15,647 bases of DNA from Christensenella sp. UBA1782 (GCA_002315475.1 DCGI01000072.1:49515-65161); one strand, 5' to 3'; counted from the stretch's first letter, positions 6,123 to 15,167 are shown. Program-made: numbers and translations. The notes: a model not told the origin generated them from the letters alone.

Positions 6123-6149
6123 AACCTATTATAAAAGGAAGATAAAACT

Positions 6150-7265
6150 ATGATTATCGGAACAACAAAGGAACTTAAAAACCATGAATACAGAGTCGGT
6201 CTTACCCCCGACAACGTACAGTTTTACGTGTCGAAAGGACATACCGTCTACGTCGAAAAAGGAGCGGGTATCGGTGCCGGCTTCAGCGACGAAGAATACC
6301 GGAACGCAGGTGCGATTATCGCCGATACCGCCAAGCAAGTCTACGATACGGTCGAGATGCTCGTGAAGGTCAAAGAACCCGAAGCGTGCGAATACGATAT
6401 GCTGCGAAACGGGCAAATCCTCTACACCTATTTGCATCTTGCCGCCAATCCCGAACTCGCCAAAGTTTTGATGGAAAAGCACGTCAAAGCGGTCGCTTTC
6501 GAGACCATCACCGACGAACAGGGGAATTTGCCCTGCCTACGTCCGATGAGTCAAATCGCCGGCAGACTTTCCATTCAGGAAGGTGCAAAATACATCGAAA
6601 AGTCCTACGGCGGGCGTGGAATTCTGCTCGGCGGGGTACCCGGTGTGGAAAGAGGTAAAATCGTCATTGTCGGTGGCGGTACGGCGGGGACGTATGCCGC
6701 CAAGGCTGCCGTCGGTATCGATGCGCAAGTTACCCTTTTGGATATTAACCCCAACCGTCTTGCCTATTTGGAAGACATTTTCGGAGCGTCGGTCACCACC
6801 TTGTACAGTACCGAAGCCAACATTCGCAAAGCTCTTGCCGAAGCCGACCTTGTCATCGGTTCGGTATTGGTTCCCGGAGGCTCCACGCCGAAGCTGATTC
6901 GCCGAGAACATCTCAAAATCATGAAAAAAGGTGCCGTTATCGTCGATATTGCCATCGACCAAGGCGGTTGCTGCGAGTCTTCGCACGTGACCACGCACGA
7001 TAACCCCGTCTTTATCGAAGAAGGCATCGTTCATTACTGCGTAGGTAACATGCCCGGAGCCGTACCCTATACCTCCACCGTCGCCCTCGCCAACGCCACC
7101 ATCCGCTACGGTGCCATGATCGCCGAAAAGGGTTTGGAGAAAGCGGCGTATACCAATGCGGGACTCGCCAACGGCGTCAACATCTACGGCGGCAAATGCA
7201 CCAATAAGAACGTGGCACAAAGCTTGAATATCCCCTATACCCACATCACCGATTTAATCGGCTGA
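6150..7265 (+). CDS. ald: Alanine dehydrogenase
   Basis: A 371-residue NAD-dependent alanine dehydrogenase (L-alanine + NAD+ + water to pyruvate + ammonium + NADH), full length for the family and cytosolic, usually a hexamer. Seen: the MIIGTTKELKNHE.RVGLTP start with Arg15, the VKVKEP segment with Lys75, His96 in the YLHLAAN segment, the NAD-binding GGGTAG (175-180) with Asp198 ending the second strand, and catalytic Asp270 in the DQGG motif. These four residues sit at the classical numbering of the characterised enzymes. AGGAAG at 6135-6140 lies nine bases before ATG. It is transcribed alone: a terminator stands on each side. Known role: use of alanine as carbon and nitrogen source, or alanine formation as a redox sink in fermenters; which applies here is not visible. 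Confidence 0.97.
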   Translation: MIIGTTKELKNHEYRVGLTPDNVQFYVSKGHTVYVEKGAGIGAGFSDEEYRNAGAIIADTAKQVYDTVEMLVKVKEPEACEYDMLRNGQILYTYLHLAANPELAKVLMEKHVKAVAFETITDEQGNLPCLRPMSQIAGRLSIQEGAKYIEKSYGGRGILLGGVPGVERGKIVIVGGGTAGTYAAKAAVGIDAQVTLLDINPNRLAYLEDIFGASVTTLYSTEANIRKALAEADLVIGSVLVPGGSTPKLIRREHLKIMKKGAVIVDIAIDQGGCCESSHVTTHDNPVFIEEGIVHYCVGNMPGAVPYTSTVALANATIRYGAMIAEKGLEKAAYTNAGLANGVNIYGGKCTNKNVAQSLNIPYTHITDLIG

Positions 7266-7288
7266 TTTCCTATCGAAAGCCAAAACGG

Positions 7289-7319
7289 ACGGGACGGTCT
7301 ATGACCGCCCCGTTTTTTT
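7289..7319 (+). terminator. Rho-independent terminator of ald
   Basis: Stem 7289-7299 with 7303-7313 (one A-C mismatch), a three-base TAT loop, GC-rich, followed by seven T (7313-7319). It begins 23 bases after the stop codon. Confidence 0.9.
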
Positions 7320-7612
7320 ATAAAATAACTAAAAATGAAAAATAGTAAAACGCCGTTTTTTGCAAATATTCAGAATAAATGATTTATAGTAACAATAAGA
7401 TAATATGATATTTTTGAAGTATATTCGTGCAATATGTTTGTAGGTTCTTTTTGTAATTTTTTATATTTTCTTAAAAAGCACTTGATTTTTTCGATAAAAA
7501 CAGCAATGACATTATAAAATAGATAAGTAAAATCTGCACGAAATAAAGAAGAAATATTTTTGCTTATTTCATAATTTCTTGCGCTATTGAAAAAAATACT
7601 TGTGAAAATACT

Positions 7613-7665
7613 CTGTTTTTATAGGTTACGTTCCGTCGTTTTTCATTAAAAACGTCAAAAAACAG
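7613..7665. repeat. Nested inverted repeats (possible RNA structure)
   Basis: An outer pair CTGTTTTT / AAAAACAG (7613-7620 with 7658-7665) encloses an inner hairpin CGTTTTT-CATT-AAAAACG (7637-7654). Both arms are mostly A/T, so chance pairing in this AT-rich stretch is a real alternative. Confidence 0.3.
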
Positions 7666-7714
7666 AAAAAGCAGAAAATTGAAGTTTATTGTTGAAAAAT
7701 AGTATTACAATATC

Positions 7715-7844
7715 TGCAAAAAAATATTCTAAAAATAGGTTTATTTGATTATGCAAAAATAATGAAAAATGCAAAAAATTAAAAAACGAAAAACATGATT
7801 TTTTTATATTTTTTCAAAAAATGCAAAAAATCAAAAAACAAAAA
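7715..7844. repeat. TGCAAAAA repeats and a 29-base imperfect direct repeat
   Basis: TGCAAAAA occurs at 7715, 7752, 7770 and 7822 on the plus strand. The copies at 7770 and 7822 lie in a longer imperfect direct repeat (about 7765-7793 and 7816-7844) of the form AAAAATGCAAAAAAT.AAAAAAC. They stand 80-210 bases upstream of the promoter of the giant gene and could be binding sites or simply AT-rich drift. Confidence 0.45.
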
Positions 7845-7920
7845 TACGGTTTATGTTTCGCGACACGGTTTTTTCTCGCCTTTTTTATAGTTTTACTTAT
7901 ATATATTTATTAGTATAGTA

Positions 7921-7949
7921 TTGACGAAAACAGTCTTTTATGCTATTAT
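7921..7949 (+). promoter_or_regulatory. Extended -10 promoter of the giant surface-protein gene
   Basis: TTGACG (7921-7926), a 17-base spacer and TATTAT (7944-7949), with TGC just before the -10 (extended -10 TGn). Predicted start near 7956, leader about 43 bases, then GAGGAG (7988-7993) and ATG 7999. Confidence 0.8.
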
Positions 7950-7998
7950 TAGAACCGTATAGGTATGTGGTTTGTGCCCAAACCGACGAGGAGTTGTT

Positions 7999-10900
7999 AT
8001 GACAAAGTTCAATAAGAGATTTTTACTTTTGACGTTCGTTCTGTTTTTTGCAAGTTTGTGCCTTTTGGCGGTTATGCCGCAGGAAGGTGCGTTTGCGGCG
8101 ACGACGACGAAATTGACTTTTAAGAAAGTAACCGCCAAAGAGCCGAACGCCGACGTATTGGTCAGCGGAAACGGATACGAGTGGGACGGCAGCACGTTGC
8201 TTTTGTACGGGGTGGATATCGACACCGATACCTGCATTACCGTTCCCGACGGTTCTTCGATAGAGCTTGTCGGGTATAACCGCCTGAATGCGACGGTCGC
8301 CTGCATTTCTTGCGAAGGAAACCTTACCGTCGGCGGTTCGGGGTACTTGGTTTGCTCGGGAGAAGGAACGGGGATTTCCGTTGCGCAAGACCTTACCGTA
8401 GCGAGCGGCTGTCTGTCTTTACAATCGAAGAAAGGTATTGCTTGCGACACCTTGACGGTGACGGGCGGAAAGGTATCGATTGCTTCCACCGAACGATGTA
8501 TCGTTTTTGAAACTTCGATGACGCAAAGCGGAGGTTCCGTTGTTTGTGCCAATACGTCGGTTTCCTATCCCGCCGTAGCCGGTAGCGATTTTGAACTGTC
8601 TGCCGGATACTTAAAAATTACTTCTGTTTCGTCGGCAATCAGTGCCACCTACGTCCGCAACAAGGGCGGCGTGTTGCAAGCCGAAAACAACTCCAACTTC
8701 CCGACCGTGATAGGTTCTTTTACCGTTACCGCAGGGGTAACCGAATTACAGAATAAAACAGCTTCCACTGCGATGAACGCCGTAGCCGTTGCCGAATCGG
8801 TCGTAACTTCTTCGTATACGGCAGTGAAGCCGGAAAGTGACGCAAAACACATTATTTATGCAAAAAGTTTTCAAACGATAACCGATTCCGACGCCGCTTT
8901 GACCGACGTTACCGCTTTGGACAACGCGTACGTCTACGTGACGAAAGATTGCGACGCCGTAACGGGCAAAGATGCAACGACTCTTTCTCTTACGGGTGGA
9001 AATCTTCTCGTTACCACGACGAACAATACCGCTCTTTCGGCTTACGATATAGGGGGTACAGGCACCCTTGTCGTACTGGGTACTACCGAGAAAGCTCTCG
9101 TATCGTTGTCAAAAGATTCCGTTTCGTCCGCCGACAAGCATCTCGTTTTCCTGAACGGAAAAACGGATGACGGTTCGGCTTTGACGTTGACGACGGGCAG
9201 CTTTTCGGTACCGAGCGGAGAATTGATTACCGACGGCGGTGTGACTTGTACCGAACTTTCGGTGTCGGGCGGAAAGGTCGCCGTCGACAGCAAGTACGGT
9301 AATGCCTTTGCCGGCGAGGCGAACGTTTCGAGCGGTTCTCTTACCGCCGTTTTTCAAGCCGATACGGCGATAAACGGAGATATTACCGTTACGGGCGGTT
9401 CGGTGAGTGCGTGTGCGATAGCTTCCGGCAATGCCTCTTCCGGCGACGTATCGGTCAACAACGGTTCGGCGACGGCAGGAAAACTCGGCGTGTACGCCAC
9501 CGCAAAAGCATTGACGAAGAAAGCCGCCGATACCTATTCTTATACGAGAGCCGCCTCTACCTTAGGCGGTGCCTATACCGCCATCGGAGAAAGTGACGGA
9601 AACTATATTTGTATCTACTTCGGCCCCAGACCGGTGGTACAATTCAACGACAATTTACCTTCGGTGGAGGTTTTGACGGCAACGACGGCAACGTCGTACG
9701 TCAAAAACGATACTTTTGAATATAACGTGACGGCTCCCGTCGTAGCCGACGCCTATAAGACGAAATACTATTTGGCAGGGTGGAACACCAAAGCCAACGG
9801 TACGGGGACGACCTATAAAGCGGACACCTTTACGCTGACGGGATTCACCGGGAACGTGCCGTTGTATGCCGTTTGGGCAAAGGTGCTTTTGACGGGGACG
9901 GCTAAAGCCTATTCCACCCTGAGCGAAATGGTGGAATACCTAAAAGACGAAGGAAAAACGGGTAGCACCGTTAAAGTGCAACTGTTGGGGGAAAGTTTGA
10001 CCGAGAACATGACGGTTTCGCTGAAAAAGGCGGACGATTTCTTCCTTCTGTATCCGTTTAATTCCAACTGCGGGTTAAAAATTCAAAACGGAGAAAGCAT
10101 TTCCGTTAACAAAGACGATATTACCGTCGTGCGTACCCGTTCGTCGGAAGGGGAAATCCCCGTAGAATATACCGATATCGACGACGATTGGTATACCGAT
10201 TCTTATTTGGTAGAAGAAGGAAATACGTTGACGTTGACGCTGTCTTTACCGTCGAAAGCCACCGTTCCCACCGTTTCTTACGCAGTCAAGACGGGTGCGA
10301 CGAGTTGGGATAAATACATCGTCGGCAAGATTGTGGACGATGTGGACGCCACGAAAACCGACTATTATTTTGCCGATTGTTCCACGACGGCATTGGCGGA
10401 CGCCACGATAGCTTATATTTTAGAACAAAGAAATTACAATTATGCCAAGTCCTCCTTTACGGTGGTCGGTTCGGTAAACACTTCCGACTATTTACCCGTC
10501 ACCGGTGTCAAGAAAAAGGACGGAACCTATTATACGACTTTCTATAATTTCGTCAACGCACAAGGCGTATCCACGCCCGCAGGACTTTGCAAGCACCAAA
10601 GCGGAACCGACAATACGCAGTCCCAAACAGTCAATACCGCTCATACCGAGCATACGGCGTACGTCAATCAGTTGATTTCCGTCCAAAACGGTGCCGTCTG
10701 TTTGAAATCGAGTTGCGTTTCGATTAAAAACGTAACCGTTTCGGCTTTGGTAGATAAAAAAATGACCGAAACGCAAGTGACGCTTTCGGCGTACGACGTA
10801 GAGTTTCAAGCGGGCGATTTGGAAGAAGACGACGTTCTGGACGATTGGTTCATCGGTTTACCGAGCGGAATGACCGCTTCGTTCGTTTCTTTGTCAAAAT

Positions 10901-13900
10901 CGGAAATAAAAGTCGAAATATCCGGTACGCCTTCCGTTCGGTGTTATGCGCTCCTTTCGGTCAAGGTTCCGAAAGCCTATCTGAAAGATTTTTCCGTCGA
11001 TTTGACTTCGGTCGAAAATCCTTCGGCACTGTACGAGTCGCTCGGAGAATTGGAAATCGACGAAACCCAACAAACGACGACGTATAACGCTGCGGCACAG
11101 CAATTCGAATTGGAGTATTTGCAATCCTATTCGGACGCTTTCGGGACGAAGCCCGACGATAGTTTGGTTTCGGTTACGTACAAATTGGGAAGCACCGTCG
11201 TTCTTTCCCCCACCGTTGCGGGCAGTTATGACGTTGTTATTTCCGTTCAAAAAGATACGAAGGCGTTATTTGCCGCATTTTCCACGACGATTACCAACGG
11301 TTTCGTGATAGAAAAGAAAGCGGTTTCGAGTGCCGACTATACGTATACCGAGCCGTCGGCACTCGTCTACGACGGTTCGAAAAAGGATGCCTCCGTTGTC
11401 AAGAAAGACAACTCCATGGGCGATTTTGAAATCGGCTATTATGTAGGAACGGAAAAGGTGGAAAAAGCCGTAAACGTAGGGACGTATACGGTAAAAGCCG
11501 TGGCAATTCAGGCGGGGGCGAACTTTCAAGAAAGCGAAGATATAGAACTGGGTTCCTTTACGATTACCAAGGCGACTTTGACGCCTTCGGCGGGATTGAT
11601 TGCGTCGACGAGCTATACCTACGACGGAGACACCCATACGATTGATATCAACAAAACGAAGATTACGGCGGTAAACGGACAGACGGTTACCTTTACGTAC
11701 AGCGAAGAGGAAACGACGGGTTATACGGAGACCATGCCTTCGTACAGCGACCATGGCGAATATACCGTTTATTGTAAGATTTCGGCACCCAACCATGACG
11801 ATTATTTCTGCTCGGCTACCGTTACCGTCAACGTAAAGGCGTACAATACGACCGATTTTGACAGTACCGCCATCAGCGATTTGCCGTATACGGGGGACGA
11901 ACAAGAACCGATACCCGAAATCGTTTATAATCAAATGACGTTGTCCGAAACCACCGATATGACGTTAAGCTATACCGATAACAAGCTGGTCGGTTTGGCT
12001 ACCGTTTCGGTTACCTTTATCGGGAATTACAGCGGTTCTACCAGCGTTACGTTTAACATTATTCGCGCGACGTTAATCCCTTCCGTCCAAAGCGTATCCG
12101 ACAAGACGTACGACGGAACGATGACGTCAAGCGGCAGTTTGACCTTTACGGGTGCGGTGAAGAGCGACCTACCCACCGCTACGGCGACCTTTACTTGGAC
12201 ATCGAGTGCCGCCGAAACGGCTACCGTCAACGTGACCGACATCGTTTTGGATTTGGCGTTTACCGACAGATACGTCCTGAGCACGACTTCTCTTTCCGAC
12301 GTAACGGTTAAAAATCCCATTGCCAAAGCGACGATTACCGTCACCGCATTGGAACAAAGCGGCACGCTGACCTATAACGGAACGGCGCAAAAGCCTTCTT
12401 TGACGAAAACGATTTCTTCCGTCAATGCGCAAACGTTGACGGTAAAGTATTCTTTACAAGTAAGCGGCACTTATTCGGAAGACGTTCCTACCGTTACGGA
12501 TGCGGGGAGCGTTACGTATTACTATATCGTTACCGCACCCAACCATGCCGATAAGAAGGGCTCGTTTGAGGTGACCGTAGCGAAGAGTTCTTCGATTGCG
12601 GCGAGCATGTTTGACTTCTCGGTTCCCAACGATTTGGTTTACGAAAAGACCGGAAAGAAAGCCACCGTTACCGTTAAGAGCGGTTATTCGGGGGTAGGAA
12701 CCGTTACGGTGGAATATGACTTCGGCGGCACGTGGAAAACCGATATTCCGAAAGATATAGGCACGTACGCAGTCAGAATACAAGTAGCGGAAGGAAAAAA
12801 TTATTTGGAAAAAGAGGATGTGACCGATGCCGCGTGGAGCTTCACGATTGTCGTTTGCGAAGTGGATGAACCGACGATAACAAAAGAATACGTCTATAAT
12901 ACCAAAAAACAAACGGCGGAGTTGAACGGCTTTGACGAGGAAAGCATGACGATAACGTCGGGCAATACCGGGACGGACGTGGGAGATTATACCGTCGAAA
13001 TTACTTTGGACGGAAATCATACATGGAAGACGGGTTCGGACGGCAAGGTGTCTTGGAATATTTCGAAATTCCTTTGCGAAGAACCGTCCGTAAAAGGAAC
13101 TTACACCTATAACGAAGACATACAAACGGTTTCTTTGGAAGGTTTTGACGGGAAAATCATGAAAATCGAAAAGGGTAATACCGGCACGAACGTGCAGGAA
13201 TATGAAGTCGTTATTTCCTTACTGGACGATAAAAACTACGGTTGGAAGGAAGGTAGCGACGGTAAAGTAACCTGGGCTATCGGTGCGTTGGACATCAAAG
13301 ACGCCGTCATAACGCTCGGCATGGCGTTGACCTATAACGGAGCGGAACAAACGCAAAGCGTCGTAGCCGTTACGGTGGGTGAAATCGGCGTCGTCGGCTA
13401 TACCGTTTCGAATGCGACGGAAACCGATGCGGGCAGCTATACGTTGTCGGTTACCGCCGGCGGAAACTTTAAGGGGAAAGCAACCAAAGAATTCGTAATC
13501 GCCGCTTTGGATATTACCGATGCCGACGTGACGCTGGGAGATGCTTTGACCTACAACGGAACGGAACAAACGCAGACGGTTTCGAAAGTACTGTTGAATT
13601 CGTTGGAAGTTACCTTTAGTTTGACGAATAACGTTCAAACGAATGCGGGGGATTATACCTTATCGATTAACGGAACGGGCAACTTCTCGGGTAGCATTAC
13701 CGAAGACTATACGATTGAAAGATTGTCGGTGGAAACGGCCGTTATCACGTTGGGAGACGTTCTGTATTACACTGCCGAATCGCAAAAGCAAAGTCTTGCT
13801 TCGGTGAAAGTCGGGGACTTAACCTTGACGGAAGACGATTATTCGGTGACGGACGATGAAAACGTCGTAGTCGGGGAATATGTGTTGACTATCAGCGGCG

Positions 13901-15114
13901 TCGGTAACTATTGCGGAACGGCGCAAAAAGCTTACGTTATTGAACATTGTGCCGTAGAAGAACCGAAAGTGAAAGGCGTCTATTATTATACCGGCTTTAA
14001 CGTTTCGATGGAATTCGAAAAATTACCGTCTTATATGACGATAGAAAGCGGAAAAACGGCAAAAGTCGTCGGGGAGTATACGGTTGAACTTTCGTTGAAT
14101 GAAAACTATACTTGGAAAGAAGGAAACGACGGCAAAGTATCATGGTCGATTTTGAAAGCCGCCAATACAATTACCAAGTTGAGAATAAACGATTGGGCTT
14201 ACGGAGAAAAGGCAAATAAACCGATTACCGAAGCAACGTTCGGCACCGTTACGGTAACGTATTCCGCAAGCAAGAACGGTCAGTTTACCGATACCGTTCC
14301 TACCGACTGCGGTACCTATTATATAAAAGGAGAAGTGGAAGGAACGGAAAACTATTTCGGAGCCACGCACGGTGCCGTTGCCTTTACAATCAAACATACC
14401 TATACCGCTTGGATGGAAATCGATCTTCCGACTTGTACCGAAACGGGTTTGGTAGCGCATAAAGACTGTATCTGTTGTGCACGTCATTTTAACGACACCA
14501 ACGAAATTTTGGACGATATCGTTATTCCCGCCAACGGTCATACCTATTTATGGAAGGAAAAGGAACAGAGTATCGTGCAATACTGTGGCGTATGTCAAGT
14601 GGAGTTTGAGAGTTGTGCGATAGAAAACGACCAAAATACCATCATGTTGGAACCGAGTACCCGTTTGGAAGAAAAAGAAGACGTCATACTTCGTCAGGGT
14701 GACAAAATTCTCAATAACAGCGGTAGTGCCTTCCGTATTTGTGTCGGCAAAAAAGGTTTGTTCTCGGCGATGGAAGGAGAAGAAACGGACGATGCCTTGT
14801 TAGAGGATTCCGCTTATATCGAGAAAGGCGGCGTCTATGAACTCGAGGTAGCCGCCTATACGCGATACAAGATTGTCGGGACGGTGGAAAAAGATGGTGT
14901 GATTTGCTATATTATCGAAAAAGATGAAACGTTAAATCTTTTTGAGATAACGGGCATTGTTGCGGGAAGTATCATTGCCGTCGCCGGTATTCTGTACGTT
15001 GTCGGAATCTTCCTCTATCGGAAGCGTTTGCTTAGTAGCAAATTTATGGATTCCCTCTTCTCGTGGGTAAAGAGAATACCGGTCGAAGAAGTGTTGGAAA
15101 TCGAAGAACTGTAA
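7999..15114 (+). CDS. Giant modular surface protein with MBG/YDG-like repeats and C-terminal membrane anchor
   Basis: A 2371-residue secreted protein. ATG 7999 is chosen for GAGGAG five bases upstream and because it begins a clean signal peptide (KFNKR, hydrophobic core, AFA cut after residue 33). In order: 34 to about 540, beta-helix-like repeats with YEWDGSTLLL and LTVTGGKVS motifs, as in bacterial carbohydrate-binding-domain (Cthe_2159-like) surface proteins; 546-628, a Listeria-Bacteroides (Flg_new) repeat ending in AVWAK; 629 to about 910, unrecognised, then a Cys/His cluster (864-906) and an Ig-like unit; about 1010-2130, a chain of MBG/YDG-type beta domains marked by Y[TN]YDG or YNG starts and GxYTV ends (units begin near 1192, 1357, 1444, 1531, then 1620-2053 repeats); 2133-2206, Cys/His motifs; 2317-2340, one transmembrane helix followed by RKR and a 31-residue cytoplasmic tail. 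No LPXTG sortase signal. Inferred role: adhesion or glycan binding at the cell surface; the ligand is unknown. It stands alone between its own promoter and terminator. Confidence 0.88.
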   Translation: MTKFNKRFLLLTFVLFFASLCLLAVMPQEGAFAATTTKLTFKKVTAKEPNADVLVSGNGYEWDGSTLLLYGVDIDTDTCITVPDGSSIELVGYNRLNATVACISCEGNLTVGGSGYLVCSGEGTGISVAQDLTVASGCLSLQSKKGIACDTLTVTGGKVSIASTERCIVFETSMTQSGGSVVCANTSVSYPAVAGSDFELSAGYLKITSVSSAISATYVRNKGGVLQAENNSNFPTVIGSFTVTAGVTELQNKTASTAMNAVAVAESVVTSSYTAVKPESDAKHIIYAKSFQTITDSDAALTDVTALDNAYVYVTKDCDAVTGKDATTLSLTGGNLLVTTTNNTALSAYDIGGTGTLVVLGTTEKALVSLSKDSVSSADKHLVFLNGKTDDGSALTLTTGSFSVPSGELITDGGVTCTELSVSGGKVAVDSKYGNAFAGEANVSSGSLTAVFQADTAINGDITVTGGSVSACAIASGNASSGDVSVNNGSATAGKLGVYATAKALTKKAADTYSYTRAASTLGGAYTAIGESDGNYICIYFGPRPVVQFNDNLPSVEVLTATTATSYVKNDTFEYNVTAPVVADAYKTKYYLAGWNTKANGTGTTYKADTFTLTGFTGNVPLYAVWAKVLLTGTAKAYSTLSEMVEYLKDEGKTGSTVKVQLLGESLTENMTVSLKKADDFFLLYPFNSNCGLKIQNGESISVNKDDITVVRTRSSEGEIPVEYTDIDDDWYTDSYLVEEGNTLTLTLSLPSKATVPTVSYAVKTGATSWDKYIVGKIVDDVDATKTDYYFADCSTTALADATIAYILEQRNYNYAKSSFTVVGSVNTSDYLPVTGVKKKDGTYYTTFYNFVNAQGVSTPAGLCKHQSGTDNTQSQTVNTAHTEHTAYVNQLISVQNGAVCLKSSCVSIKNVTVSALVDKKMTETQVTLSAYDVEFQAGDLEEDDVLDDWFIGLPSGMTASFVSLSKSEIKVEISGTPSVRCYALLSVKVPKAYLKDFSVDLTSVENPSALYESLGELEIDETQQTTTYNAAAQQFELEYLQSYSDAFGTKPDDSLVSVTYKLGSTVVLSPTVAGSYDVVISVQKDTKALFAAFSTTITNGFVIEKKAVSSADYTYTEPSALVYDGSKKDASVVKKDNSMGDFEIGYYVGTEKVEKAVNVGTYTVKAVAIQAGANFQESEDIELGSFTITKATLTPSAGLIASTSYTYDGDTHTIDINKTKITAVNGQTVTFTYSEEETTGYTETMPSYSDHGEYTVYCKISAPNHDDYFCSATVTVNVKAYNTTDFDSTAISDLPYTGDEQEPIPEIVYNQMTLSETTDMTLSYTDNKLVGLATVSVTFIGNYSGSTSVTFNIIRATLIPSVQSVSDKTYDGTMTSSGSLTFTGAVKSDLPTATATFTWTSSAAETATVNVTDIVLDLAFTDRYVLSTTSLSDVTVKNPIAKATITVTALEQSGTLTYNGTAQKPSLTKTISSVNAQTLTVKYSLQVSGTYSEDVPTVTDAGSVTYYYIVTAPNHADKKGSFEVTVAKSSSIAASMFDFSVPNDLVYEKTGKKATVTVKSGYSGVGTVTVEYDFGGTWKTDIPKDIGTYAVRIQVAEGKNYLEKEDVTDAAWSFTIVVCEVDEPTITKEYVYNTKKQTAELNGFDEESMTITSGNTGTDVGDYTVEITLDGNHTWKTGSDGKVSWNISKFLCEEPSVKGTYTYNEDIQTVSLEGFDGKIMKIEKGNTGTNVQEYEVVISLLDDKNYGWKEGSDGKVTWAIGALDIKDAVITLGMALTYNGAEQTQSVVAVTVGEIGVVGYTVSNATETDAGSYTLSVTAGGNFKGKATKEFVIAALDITDADVTLGDALTYNGTEQTQTVSKVLLNSLEVTFSLTNNVQTNAGDYTLSINGTGNFSGSITEDYTIERLSVETAVITLGDVLYYTAESQKQSLASVKVGDLTLTEDDYSVTDDENVVVGEYVLTISGVGNYCGTAQKAYVIEHCAVEEPKVKGVYYYTGFNVSMEFEKLPSYMTIESGKTAKVVGEYTVELSLNENYTWKEGNDGKVSWSILKAANTITKLRINDWAYGEKANKPITEATFGTVTVTYSASKNGQFTDTVPTDCGTYYIKGEVEGTENYFGATHGAVAFTIKHTYTAWMEIDLPTCTETGLVAHKDCICCARHFNDTNEILDDIVIPANGHTYLWKEKEQSIVQYCGVCQVEFESCAIENDQNTIMLEPSTRLEEKEDVILRQGDKILNNSGSAFRICVGKKGLFSAMEGEETDDALLEDSAYIEKGGVYELEVAAYTRYKIVGTVEKDGVICYIIEKDETLNLFEITGIVAGSIIAVAGILYVVGIFLYRKRLLSSKFMDSLFSWVKRIPVEEVLEIEEL
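12856..14157 (+). repeat. Interleaved repeat array B-B-C-C-C-B inside the giant gene
   Basis: Two families of about 70-75 residues. Family B (residues 1620-1692, 1693-1763, 1984-2053; DNA 12856-13074, 13075-13287, 13948-14157) starts with Cys and an E[EDP]P segment, and ends W..G.DGKV.W. Family C (1764-1836, 1837-1908, 1909-1983; DNA 13288-13506, 13507-13722, 13723-13947) carries [AD]VTLG..L.Y followed by QTQ or QKQ and ends GNF.G or GNYCG. The first two C copies are almost the same in DNA over the YNG.EQTQ stretch, which suggests duplication. The third B copy is separated from the first two by the whole C block. Confidence 0.8.
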
Positions 15115-15127
15115 TCGTGAAAACGGG

Positions 15128-15167
15128 GAGGGGCGGAGACCTTTTTTTAAAAAGTTCTCCGCCCCTC
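15128..15167. repeat. 40-base near-perfect palindrome after the giant gene
   Basis: Arms of 12 bp (15128-15139 with 15156-15167) pair perfectly; inside, after one mismatch, six more pairs (15141-15146 with 15149-15154) close on a TT centre. The outer arms are GC-rich. No T tract follows, so it is not a standard terminator by itself; a true terminator lies 20 bases further on. It could be a REP-like intergenic element, an RNA-stabilising 3' hairpin or part of a tandem termination region. Confidence 0.6.

Larger units (their letters stand above)
7320..7998. other. Long AT-rich intergenic region without a supported gene
   Basis: About 680 bases at roughly 80% A+T by counting sample lines, rich in A and T runs, between ald and the giant surface-protein gene. 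No ORF with a ribosome-binding site or recognisable product was found on either strand. It holds a short palindrome AAAACG-C-CGTTTT near 7348-7360, a nested inverted repeat at 7613-7665, TGCAAAAA repeats from 7715 and the promoter at 7921. The rest shows nothing further to me; an unrecognised small RNA cannot be excluded. Confidence 0.7.

Noticed and set aside
6107..6124. Five-codon mini-ORF (MVSFF) after GGGAGG before ald, as a possible leader peptide
   Set aside because: The GGGAGG to ATG gap is only three bases, the stretch is the terminator hairpin itself, and the predicted ald transcript would start beyond it.
6537..7244. 235-codon open frame on the minus strand opposite ald
   Set aside because: Antisense shadow of a gene with intact catalytic residues; its composition (Gly/Asp/Val-rich) is what reverse reading of ald codons yields.
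7765..7844. CRISPR-like direct repeats
   Set aside because: Two imperfect A-rich copies with one short AT-rich gap, no further units and no cas genes.
11266..13638. Several 110-225 codon minus-strand open frames opposite the giant gene
   Set aside because: Arg/Phe/Asn-rich shadows of beta-domain codons; no start signals and no spacing consistent with an operon.
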